This document shows, piece after piece, positions 55,395-64,000 of a DNA stretch of 64,000 nucleotides (position 1 is its first letter; each line of letters opens with the position of its first letter). The DNA is from Glaciozyma antarctica PI12. Lineage: Eukaryota; Basidiomycota; Microbotryomycetes; Kriegeriales; Camptobasidiaceae. The stretch lies in NCBI GenBank assembly GCA_002917775.1, contig KZ627153.1:186001-250000 (forward strand), in the 5' to 3' direction. The notes under the pieces are model-generated. The model saw nothing but the letters and a program-made list of their open reading frames with translations, did no database searches and had not been told where the DNA came from. A program made the translations under genes and the position numbers.

Positions 55395-57678
55395 ATGGAT
55401 CGTAAGCACGCTCGCACCCCGCGTTCCAAACGGAGGCTGAATCCTCACCTCCTTCCCCCCCCAGACTCGAACAACTTCGGAGGAGGACTCGACTTTGAGG
55501 AGGACACGAACGATATCCCCGAAGGACTCCGTATGATGGCAGAGGTGAGCGAGCGTTCGAAGCTGAGCCTGCTGTGCTCCTGGCTGACGCGCTTCCCAAG
55601 CAGCAGCAACAACAGCAGCAGGCTCGCCTCTCCGCCCAGTCCGACCTCGCCCCGCCGCCGGCGCCGCGCCCTCTCCAGTTCGCCCCTCCCCTCCCCTCCC
55701 ACCAGTTCCCCGCGTCCGCCGGCCTCGCGGCGCCTTCCACCTCCGTCGCACCCCCTGCCGCGACCTCGAACGTTCTGCCGCCCCTCACCTCCATCGTCGA
55801 CGCCGCGCCCGTGAAGCGGCCTCGTGGACGACCGCGCAAGATTCCTGGCACGGAGAGTAGGCCTACTGCGGTGCCCGGTTCGAGGGGGAGGCCGAGGGGA
55901 TCGCGGGCGCGAGGGAGGGGGCGCGGACGGGGACGCGGGGGCAAGCGTCCCAGGCCGAGCAGCGACGAAGACGAGGCGAGTGATGGCTCGGACGACATGG
56001 ACGACGCACAGGAGCGACGCGTTCTTGATCCCAACGAGGAGATGCCTGATGATGTGAGCCTCTCCTTCTCCCGGTTCTGGAGCTTCCTGCTGACCCGCCC
56101 GCGCCCGCAGTGGAGCCCTTCCGACGAGATCGTACTCCCGCCGACAACCAAGTACGGCCGCAAGATTTCCAAGCCTACGCCGTTCGCGCCCACCACTCGT
56201 CCGACGAGTACGCCCGCTCACTCTCTGTATCCGCCCCCGTCGAAGCTAACCCTCCGCTGCAGTCCACCGGAAAAAGCGCGCAAGCGTCATTAACCCCGAC
56301 GCATCTCTTGTGAGTCTACTTGCTCGTTCTCCCGACTCTGCGACTGAATCCGCCTCGCCGGTAGATGTGCCAGGTCTGCAAGGAAGGCCACTCGCCAAAA
56401 GCCAACCGAGTGCGTAGTTTCAATTGAATCTCCGCGGCTACCAGGCACTAACGTGCGCGCTCTTTCGCAGCTCGTGATCTGCGAGTCGTGCTCCAAGGGC
56501 TGGCACCAGATCTGCCACGACCCTCCCATCAACGAGCAAGTCGTTTCGTCGGATCTCTCGTGGCTCTGCAAGGAGTGCGACATCAAGCTCGCGCGTACGC
56601 ATCCTCCTACCGATGTCGGCGTTGGAGAATGGGTCATGGGAGCGGACGGCAAGGGCACGGCGTACTCGGAGGAGGAGAAGCGGGAATGGCTCGAGGGTCT
56701 CCCTCTTCACTCGCTGATCGGGTTCATCATATCCGTTGAGCGGAGTAAGTCCACTCCGACACCAGAGCTTAGCCTTGATGGAGAGCTGACGCTATTCGTT
56801 CCTCGGCAGAGTACGCTCCCAGCGTCCAGCTCCCCGGTCTCGCCATCTGGCCGCAGAATCTGGCGTCAGTTCTCGTCGAAGCTCGTGCGCGCAAGGCAGC
56901 GGAAGCCGAGGAGCGGAGGATCAAGGACGAGGCGGAGGAGAACGCGCGGATCGCCGAGAGCGAAGGAGTGGCGACGCCGTCTTCGATTGCGGAGGAGCCC
57001 GTCTTTGCGAGGACGGTCGCGTCGGAGAATCTCAAGCGCGCTACGGCCTCGACTTCGACTCCTGCGCCGCCGTCGACGCTGCCTTCCGTACTGGCGCCGG
57101 TCCCGATGAAGCTCGACCCTCGCCGCCCTCCTCCCCCTCAGCAGCACCAACAGGCGCCGCAGCGTTCGCAACTGCCGCCGTCCCTTCAGCAGCCCCAGCC
57201 TCCCTACCAACCGTCGTACCAGCCGTCGTACCAGCAACAGCAGCACCAGCAGCAGCAACAGCACCAGCAGCAGCAACAGCACCAGCAGCAGCGACAGTAC
57301 GGGCAGCAACCTCCTCAGATGCCGCAAGTGGCGAACCGCGGTCGTTCCCCTGCCTCGCCACCTCCCCACCGCAACGCCCTCCCTCCTTTCAACCCCCGCA
57401 ACTTCGTCCCTTCCCCCGTCCTCCCGCCTCAGCAGCAGCCGTCGTTCAGCCACCACCCTCTCCAGTCGCTGGCGCCCCAGTTCGACTTTGCCGCCGGAGG
57501 CTTCAGTAACGACTTCTTCGCGGCGCCGAACCCGCACCAGTACTTCCAGTCGAACATGCCGGCGTACCCGCAGTGGGATCCGCAGCAGAACAACGGAGGC
57601 GCGGATGGAGGAAGGAACGCGGGAGCAGGAGGAGCGGGAGGAGGTGCGAGTGGAGGAAGTGGAGGCGTTGCGCGGTGA
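55395..57678 (+). CDS. PHD-finger protein with AT-hooks and a Gln-rich tail
   Basis: Likely chromatin reader in a histone-modifying complex. ATG 55395 starts a 7-nt first exon (ATGGATC). Splicing to 55465 gives MDHSNNFGGGLDFEEDTNDI, and a second intron leads to a poly-Gln start of the next exon. AT-hook cores follow: KRPRGRPRKIPGT and GSRGRPRGSRARGRGRGRG (about 55810-55940), then an acidic block (SSDEDEASDGSDDMDD). The PHD finger is assembled from two exons: MCQVCKEGHSPKANR (about 56363-56410) and LVICESCSKGWHQICHDPP…WLCKECD (about 56470-56582). Together they keep the C4HC3 ligands C-x2-C, C-x2-C, H-x2-C, C-x2-C. The C-terminal half is low complexity: a Gln/His tract (57234-57297), Pro-rich stretches and a Gly/Ala end. 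Stop at 57676-57678. It is not assignable to a named complex from sequence alone. Confidence 0.87.
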
Positions 57679-57804
57679 TGGGAGAATAAACTTTGTTGCG
57701 ACCTGGAGCACTTGCCCTCTCTCTGCTTCGCGTTCGTTCGACGTTGGAGCATCGCTGGAAGAGAGGAGAGCGACGAGAACGCATTTCTCAACGTATCAAT
57801 CCCA

Positions 57805-58331
57805 TTACAGCTTCCCCGCCTTCTCCTCGCCCATCATTCGCTCGCCCTGAACGAGAATACATGGTCCTCCGAAGAGAACGCGGTCCCTGACTCCCTTCTC
57901 CCGCACCAGCGTCGCTACCTCCTCGCTCTCCGCACCAGGTTGCAGCCAGATCCCCCGAATCCCGAGCGCGAGCGCCTCCTTGACCACTCCAAGCTGTGCG
58001 CAGTAGGTTAGCTAGGCTTCCCTGAAGGACGAGAACGACGTGCGCTGACGGCGGGCGGGGTGATGATCGAGATGGAGGTTGTCGTGGGGTTCTTCAGCTG
58101 AGAGAGGGAGGAGAGGACGGAGAGGCCCTCGATGGTGGACTCGCGAGGGTTGAGAGGCTGGACTGGAAGGTTGTGGTCGAGGTACCTGGAGGGACGAAGC
58201 TGGGGTCAGCTGTGGCTGCTTCGGAGAGCCCGGAGAACGTACCACCTCAAGACGCGGTTCCCGTACTTGGCCCTGTCGGTCGAGGCGCCGACTACGGCAA
58301 AGTGGGACGCGGAGAAGAAGGAAGGCGGCAT
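57805..58331 (-). CDS. CoA-binding-domain (Rossmann) protein, YccU-like
   Basis: Small single-domain protein with the CoA-binding fold also found in succinyl-CoA synthetase alpha; its cellular role is unknown. ATG 58331 gives MPPSFFSASHFAVVGASTDR, with the nucleotide-binding VGAS turn, followed by KYGNRVLRW. An intron near 58242-58187 rebuilds WYLDHNLPVQPLNPRE and STIEGLSVLSSLSQLKN, which matches the family V.P.NP....I.G...Y.S. pattern. Next come TTTSISIITPPAV and VKEALALGIRGIWLQPGAES, the most conserved part (I...W.Q.G..). The C-terminus VLFGGPCILVQGERM corresponds to the family CI/CP-L motif. It ends at 57805, convergent with the PHD gene (126 bp apart) and divergent from the transporter. 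Confidence 0.82.
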
Positions 58332-58492
58332 AGCTGGCGTTGTGGTGAGAGGGAGAAGGGAGAGTGCCGCCAGCTCGGAGAGTCGACTCGTTGGCGGCTC
58401 CGCTGCTCTCCTTCGTCCACCACCAGCCAACCTCGAATCCACACTCGTTCAACAGCAAGCAAACCGCATTGCGCTTAATCGCGCGAGAGCCG

Positions 58493-60363
58493 CATGGCAC
58501 CGCTGAGCAGGGCAAGTCGGCGCCCCTTCTCTTGAGGTCGGACCCCCGCTGACGGCGCGATTGTGGTTAGGCTGCGATCCTCTCCCTCGCCGGCCTTACG
58601 ATCCACTTTAGCGTCCTCTCCATCGTCCTTCACATCTCACGCCACGCCGTCTCGGACCGACCTCGATACCACCCCTCCTCGGCCGTCGCGTTAACAGAAG
58701 CGCTTAAGATTGTCGTCTCGATTGTGCTCGTCTTCTGGACTGGGGAGCTACGATCACGCGTGGAGGAGAAGCGGCAGCAGCGGTACGAGCCGATAGTGGG
58801 CGTCGCGGAGGAACCGGCATGGATGAACGGGAACGCTGGCGGCGGTGGAGCTCAGAAGGAGGAGGAGAAGGCCCACGAGTGGGTGGTAGAGGCGCCTACG
58901 ATTCCAAGTGAGTTCGCTTCCTAGCGATTGGGAGGGAGGAGCTGGAACTGACACGCTTCGTGGTGCTGCACCAGTTCAGAAGCGGAGAGGTGGCCAAGGA
59001 GGCTCTCCCAGCTCTCTCGCTCACTCCCGCAGCTCGAGCCTGAACATCAACATCTCCCTCGCCCAGAAGCTCAACCCCGTCAGCGTAGCTGTTATCCCCG
59101 CGACCCCCGCCGCCCCCGTCTCTTCCCTTCGTACGCTCAACTCGGCCGGACTGTATCCCAACCGTCGCAGCCCGACGCGATTGCCCGTTGCGGTCGATTC
59201 GGACTGGGGAGTCTTCGACAAGGACTCGTGGATTGCGCTCAGGGAGACAGTTTTTGGGCCTGGGTGGTGGAAGCTTGCGATCCCTTCGATCCTCTTCGTG
59301 AGTGCGAGCTTTGGGAGAACGACAGGGGGACCGACTAACCCATCTCTCCTTCTCCCAGGTCTTTCAGGCCAATGCTCAGTACTTGGCGTCGGGGAATCTG
59401 AGTGTACCGACCTTTCAGCTCGCTTACCAACTCAAGGTAGACTCCACCACATCCCTCTCGCTGTTCGTCCTAACCTCGTCTCGTCGCGACAGATTCCCGC
59501 AACAGCACTATGCTCCGTCCTCCTCCTCAACCGCGTCCTTTCCACTCAACAATGGATATCCCTCTTCGTCCTCACCCTCGGCGTCGGCATCGTTCAGCTC
59601 CACAGCGCCGCCCCCACTCCCCATCTCCCCTCCTCCCCCGCAACGCACATCGACCTCGACTCTCACCCCGCCCCAAATCACCTTCTCGGACTTGCAGCCG
59701 TCATAGCCGCCTGTTTATCCTCGGGCTTCGCTTCGACCTACTTTGAGCGCATGCTGAAGAAGCCTGCGACGTCGACGAGCGGGAGCGGAGACGCGGAGAC
59801 GCAACCGAGCCTCTGGATTCGGAACATCCAGCTCTCTCTCTTTGGACTCGCAGCGGGATTACCGATCGTCTGGTACGAGATGCAGGGAGGTTGGACGAAG
59901 GAGGATGATGGGAGGTCGTTGTCGCTCGAAGGAGGATGGGTGGGCGGAGCGATGAAAACGAGCAGAGTGCTGGCTGGGTCGTTCTTCGAGGGATTCGACG
60001 AGATGACTTGGGCGGTGATTGGGCTGCAGGTGATGGGAGGGCTGTTAGCAGGTACGTTTCGATCTTTTTGTCACTAGGAGGCGAAGGCTGACCTTTCCTT
60101 GCTCTCAGCTCTCGTGATGCAGCACGCCGACAACATCGCCAAGTGCTTCTCGACGAGCATCTCCATCATCATCTCGTTCATCGCAAGCGTCTACCTCTTC
60201 AACTTTCATGTGCGTTCCCTTCTCCCGCTCGGTTGTTCGCCTGCTAACGCACCTCTCGCAGGTTTCTTTCGGAGTTGCGCTCGGCGCATCTCTAGTGTTG
60301 TTATCTACATGGGCCTACGCGCAGCCTGCATCCTGGAGATCACGGGCTCGAGGAGCATGTTGA
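58493..60363 (+). CDS. Nucleotide-sugar transporter (SLC35A/UDP-galactose type), first exon uncertain
   Basis: Golgi membrane antiporter that imports a UDP-sugar in exchange for UMP. The clear coding part starts at about 58591 with ILSLAGLTIHFSVLSIVLHI and SRH, then SSAVALTEALKIVVSIVLVF (family: YSP..AV...E..K). A long hydrophilic insert follows. Next come GWWKLAIPSILF, VFQANAQYLASGNLSVPTFQ and LAYQLK, the diagnostic SLC35A segment (Q.N..Y....L....FQ..YQLKI). Then IPATALCSVLLLNRVLSTQQ, WISLFVLTLGVGIVQL, GLAAVIAACLSSGFASTYFE and VMQHADNIAKCFSTSISIII (about 60113-60172). The stop is TGA 60361-60363. The only upstream ATG, 58493, gives MAPLSR, but its frame stops before the acceptor at 58590. 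The next frame reads GKSAPLLLR, so exon 1 is unresolved. The substrate cannot be proved from sequence; UDP-galactose is suggested by the neighbour. Confidence 0.85.
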
Positions 60364-60656
60364 GCGGTGAAGGAGGTGCGGCGAAATAGATGATTTTTTT
60401 TTATCAGACTTCGAGCGTTGCTGCCTGCACAAACATGCCTGGCACTCGTTCGGGAACGTGTATCGCCGTGCTGGCAGAGAGATTTTTTGTCGGTGTTTAT
60501 GAGTCGGAGGCCATCATTCGGTCGCGAGCGCAAGCGTAGAGGTCTTGCTCTCTTGCAACACCTCCCACCTTCGACCCACCCTGGTGCCGCTCTCCCTGCC
60601 GTACGGCGCTGTGTACTCCTAGACCAGCTTGTATCAACAACCCTTCCCGCCTCCTC

Positions 60657-62614
60657 ATGGCGACCCCGGTTGGAGCGCCTCCTCACACTCACTCGCCAGC
60701 TCTCCTCCGCGCCGCCATCAGCAGCATCCTCGACGACAGGTCCAAGGGAGAAGCTCCTGCCGAGTGGGAGAACAACGTCGTCGTCTCTCATCCTCCAAGG
60801 TACGAGGTCGGAGAACGCATCTTCTGCATACACCATGCTAACTCGGTGTCCTCAGCCCTTCCCTCCTCGCGGCGTACGACCTCCCATCGAGCAAGGAACC
60901 TCTCGCCACCTCATGCCGACCTCTCAGCTCTATCACCCCTCTTGATCCTCAGTCCCTCCACCGCATTCCTCTTTCAACTCCACCGAGAACGCCTCCTCCA
61001 GGCGAAACCAAGGCGGCGGCGGTAGGGAGGGAGGTGGAGAGCCTTGCTGAGAAGGAGTTTCCGCTGATTCTGGTGACTGGTGAGCACTGCACGGGTGGAT
61101 GACGGAGGGCGAGAGCTAACGAGCTGCTGGGACGCAGGCGGGAGCGGCTTCATTGGATCTCACACCGTGCTGGAGATTCTGCAGGAGGGCAAGCAGTGAG
61201 TGAAGCTAAGCCAGCTTAAGGGGAAGGCGCTGACCGCTGTGCTTTTAGCGGCGTCGTCGTCCTCGACAACCAGGCCAACTCGCACATCGAAGTCCTCCAC
61301 CGCGTTCGCATCCTCGCATCGCAGCACCACACCTCTCTCGACCTCCCCTCCCGCCTCCACCCACCTCTCTACTTCCACTCCACCGACATCCAAGATCGCG
61401 CCGCCCTCGCCACCGTTCTCGCCCTCTACTCCAAGTCCCCGACCACCTCGCGCATCGTCTCTGCGATCCACTTTGCCGCCCTCAAATCCGTTCCTGGGAG
61501 CCTAGCCGACCCTCTATCTTACTACCAGATCAACGTTGGCGGAACGCTGAACCTCGTCGAGGTGCTCGCACAGTGGAACTGCAAGCGATTGGTGTTTTCG
61601 TCGAGTTGCGTCGTCTATGGCGAGGATTGCGATGGGGAGGGAATCTTGGAGGAAGCGTGCGATGTGCGGTTAGGAGCTAGCAAGGGCATTACGAATCCCT
61701 GTGAGTGGTAGGCTGAGTCTTTGCGAGGATCTGGAGCTGACTTTGTTGTGTGCTGCAAGATGGACGAACGAAGCGGATGTGCGAGGAGGTGTTATCGGAT
61801 TTGTGCGTGCTCATCATCAAGGCGACGGATCGCTACTGACCTACGCTCGTTCAGGAGCGCGTCGGATCCTGAATGGCTCACCATGTCCCTTCGCTACACG
61901 AACCCGAGCGGGGCTCATCCCTCAGGCTACATCGGAGAAGTACGTCCTTTCGCATCCTAGCCCAACTCCTCGCCCATCTCTGTCGTCCAACAGGACCCCA
62001 CCAACGCTGTGAACCTAATGCCAATCGTCACTCAAGTCCTCCAAGGCAAGCGAGATCACGTCAAGGTGCGTTCGGCCGCTCTGCACTTCCGCATGCGCAT
62101 TCCTGACTCTCGCTCGCAACAGGTCTACGGCGCTGACTACGCCACACCCGACGGCACCGGCGTCCGCGACTTTATCCACGTCGTCGACCTAGCAAAAGCC
62201 CACCTCGCCGCGATTCGGCACATGCAAGACGGGAAGCCCCTCGCTCGTAACTCTACCTACAAGTGCGCTCTCCCTCTCTCTCCCACTCTACGGAAGCTTA
62301 TCTCATCTCGTCGCAGCTTGGGCACGAATCAGGGAACCTCAGTCCTGACCGTCATTGAGACTCTCTCGCTCATCGCGCAACGACCGATCAAGATTGTCGT
62401 TTGTGCGAGAAGGCCTGGAGATCTCGGTTGCGTCGTTTGTTCGGTCGATAAGGCTGAGCGGGAACTGGGGTGGAAAGCGGAGAGAGGGATCGTTGAGATG
62501 TGTCGCGATTTGGTCAACTGGCAGGCGGTGAGCTCGTTCGCTTACGTCGCGGGAGGAAGATGCTGATGGTCGACGCAGCTCAATCCTAATGGCTACTCTC
62601 AGCTCCGCAACTGA
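60657..62614 (+). CDS. UDP-glucose 4-epimerase with an N-terminal extension
   Basis: Interconverts UDP-glucose and UDP-galactose. ATG 60657 begins about 130 residues without known homology (LRAAISSILDDRSKGEAPAE). The Rossmann start follows, FPLILVTGGSGFIGSHTVLE (spliced near 61078-61138), then VVVLDNQANSHIEVLHRV, IHFAALKSVPGSLADPLSYY and QINVGGTLNLVEVL. The catalytic Ser segment is RLVFSSSCVVYG, and the Tyr-x3-Lys motif NPYGRTKRMCEEVL is formed across an intron (about 61700-61759). Later, RYTNPSGAHPSGYIGEDPTN replaces the usual RYFNPVGAHPSG. DYATPDGTGVRDFIHVVDLA and KAHLAA follow, with TYNLGTNQGTSVL after a further intron. The C-terminus KAERELGWKAERGIVEMCRD ends at TGA 62612-62614. No mutarotase domain follows, unlike yeast GAL10. 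The catalytic triad is present. Confidence 0.9.
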
Positions 62615-62720
62615 ATGGGAGCAGAGGGATTGTATTCGTAGCTGTTGTAGCGCAAGCGCAAGGATATAACTTCGTTTGCATGTTTCCATCCGCGCGTCGT
62701 CGTTTCAGAACATGGAAAAA

Positions 62721-64000
62721 TCAGAACGGGCACTGCTCGTAGAAGGCATTCTTCTCGCAGACCATGAACGCCGCCGTCTTGTGAGGGAAGACGACGTCGC
62801 CTTGTCGCACGAATCCGACCGACTCGAGGTACTGTCAAAGCGAGGTCGTTAGCAGGATCCTGGTGGGAGGGAAGGACCGAATCGCACCTTGATCATCTTC
62901 TCGTTCTTCTCGTTCGGCTCGGCGACGACGCGTTGGGTGCGAACGTCGTCGAGGAAGCAAAAGTGGACGAGGGAAGGGAGCCAGCCTCGGATGCGGTGAG
63001 GGCCGCGATGAGCGTTCGAGCCGACGAGCATGTGGATGCCTACGTTTTGCGTTAGCGCCGTCGTACGTACCAAACGAGTGAGAGGAACGCACCACGATCG
63101 TAGTCGTCCACCTTGGCCTCGCCCAGGAGCTGACCCAAACGATCCTCATTGACCCAGTAGATCTCCGAGTAAGTGGCCGGTTCGTCCGCCTCGACAACGC
63201 CAACGCTGCTCGCGTTAACGTAGCTCCCGATGACGGGCATGACATGAGCGTCGGCCGTACGCTCAGCAAGGAACGTCTCGTGCTGCTCCCAGGTCCCCTT
63301 CTCCTGCCAGAAGACGTCGACGCGCTCGTCGTTCAACCAAGTGTGAAGCGTGGAGAGGTCGTTGGGCCCGCAGACGGCGAGCTTGAAGTAGGCATCGAGG
63401 TGGGGGATCTGGCGACTGTAGAGGGGGGAGTGGGCGGCGGGCTTGGGAGCGCGAAGGGGATGGGAGAGACTCGGGGCGGCAGGGGTCGAGAGGACGTAGG
63501 GGAAGGGGAGGGCAAGGGTCGACGTCGTTGCGTACGAGTAGAGCTGGAAGATGGCGGAGCGGGAGATGGTGTAGCTGGGAGAGTGGTGGACCGCTCCGAG
63601 CGCGAGGAGGGAGGCGTGCAGGACGGTCGAGGGGAGGGGAAGCTCGACGAGGTACGACGAAGGCGAGTCGGATCCGGTGGCACTGTGGGCATAGTGGGCG
63701 ATTAGCTTGCAGTTCTCCTGGCTCAAAGGTTGGCAGGCGACAGAGTGCTGCGCGCGTGGGCCTGGTGGCTCTCGACTGGCTCCGCTCGTCCTGGTCCTTC
63801 GAGCACTCCTCCGATCCTCCCATCTACCCCAGCAGGCTTTCGAACTCACAAGTAGAGGAAAAGAGCGTTCCACAAAGCCCTCGTCGAGTCAAGGACGGGA
63901 GGAGCTGCGGCGGTGGGGTCGATATCGGACAGGCGAGTCACGATCGCTGGGGGTGCGTCTTGTCGTACTTCAAGCTGAGTATGGAGGAGCGCCGAACGGT
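62721..64000 (-). CDS. Siderophore-type N-acyltransferase (IucB/SidF/SidL-like GNAT), 5' end missing
   Basis: Family transferring an acyl group to N5-hydroxyornithine during hydroxamate siderophore synthesis. The gene runs off the right edge. The most upstream exon read is DSTRALWNALFLYL (ending about 63853). A long intron follows (to about 63717), then ENCKLIAHYAHSATGS, SYLVELPLPSTVLHASLLAL and a region up to SPLYSRQIPHLDAYFKLAVC. The conserved acyltransferase core is STLHTWLNDERVDVFWQEKG followed by TWEQHETFL (about 63355-63265). Next come YSEIYWVNEDRLGQLL, YDRGIHMLVGSNAHRGPHRI, RGWLPSLVHFCFLDDVRTQR and VVAEPNEKNEKMIKYLES. The end GFVRQGDVVFPHKTAAFMVC and NAFYEQCPF stops at TGA 62721-62723. 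The R..HR.G....L.HY.FLDD.RT.RVV.EP pattern is highly characteristic. Acetyl is the expected donor for rhodotorulic acid, but donor choice is inference. Confidence 0.88.

Noticed and set aside
55089-55751. 220-codon minus frame overlapping the tRNA-Leu and the PHD gene
   Set aside because: It would read through the tRNA and antisense to two exons of the PHD gene; Arg/Gly-rich shadow composition.
57234-57297. CAG-rich tract considered as an independent microsatellite feature
   Set aside because: It is the Gln/His-coding part of the PHD-finger protein and in frame throughout; recorded within that gene.
1-64000. Search by eye for transposons, LTR elements, integrases, CRISPR arrays and rRNA
   Set aside because: No reverse transcriptase, integrase or DDE motif, no long terminal or inverted repeats, and no regularly spaced repeat array were seen.

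Overview
The window is nuclear DNA from a fungus. I read it as a basidiomycete red yeast of the Microbotryomycetes (Rhodotorula/Rhodosporidium/Sporobolomyces type). This taxonomic call is inference from: high GC; very compact gene spacing (about 80 to 300 bp between many neighbours); many introns per gene, mostly about 45 to 60 nt, of the form GTGCGT/GTGAGT...CTGAC or CTAAC...CAG; and protein content typical of basidiomycetes. I saw no transposon, virus-like element, CRISPR array or rRNA. One tRNA gene is present.

Layout. 1-2552 (-) plasma-membrane Na+/H+ antiporter, cut by the left edge. 2867-4241 (-) cytochrome c peroxidase. 4652-4953 (+) a possible small gene. 5125-6644 (-) DHHC palmitoyltransferase. 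7031-7544 (-) SCOC-like coiled-coil protein, divergent from a TMA23-like G-patch protein (7708-8595, +). 9168-10083 (+) disordered protein. 10170-11351 (-) Rpn13 proteasome ubiquitin receptor, divergent over about 80 bp from an unknown gene (11431-12282, +) that carries a GC-AG intron and an unexplained in-frame TAA. 12836-13535 (+) small secreted, probably GPI-anchored protein. 14025-21500 (+) a 2,272-residue coiled-coil protein whose 13-exon model closes in frame. 21713-23811 (-) F-box/LRR-like protein. 24342-25767 (-) membrane-anchored serine hydrolase. 26296-27857 only weak genes. 27946-33441 (-) RAD50, divergent from URC1 of the uracil-catabolism pathway (34286-36628, +). 36906-38154 (-) Ser-rich protein with a Cys cluster. 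38703-42744 (-) HECT ligase HUL5/UBE3C. 42959-44939 (-) second F-box-like protein. 45489-48305 (-) CENP-B-type DNA-binding protein. 50029-50803 (+) rhodanese/Cdc25-like phosphatase. 51700-53992 (+) MFS exporter. 55032-55123 (+) tRNA-Leu(AAG) with intron. 55395-57678 (+) PHD-finger/AT-hook protein. 57805-58331 (-) CoA-binding-fold protein. 58493-60363 (+) nucleotide-sugar transporter. 60657-62614 (+) UDP-glucose 4-epimerase. 62721-64000 (-) siderophore-type N-acyltransferase, cut by the right edge.

Most genes are unrelated housekeeping functions. Two exceptions are suggestive. The nucleotide-sugar transporter and the UDP-galactose epimerase are adjacent on the same strand and could make and move UDP-galactose together. 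The last gene belongs to the hydroxamate siderophore acyltransferase family, which fits a lineage known for rhodotorulic acid. I found no convincing multi-gene undescribed system. The least explained items are the giant coiled-coil protein, the DNA-binding protein with CENP-B-type domains but no transposase, and several genes whose reading frame cannot be followed cleanly (CCP start, the 11.4 kb gene, the transporter start, and two C-termini). The last may reflect unusual splicing or single-base sequence errors.
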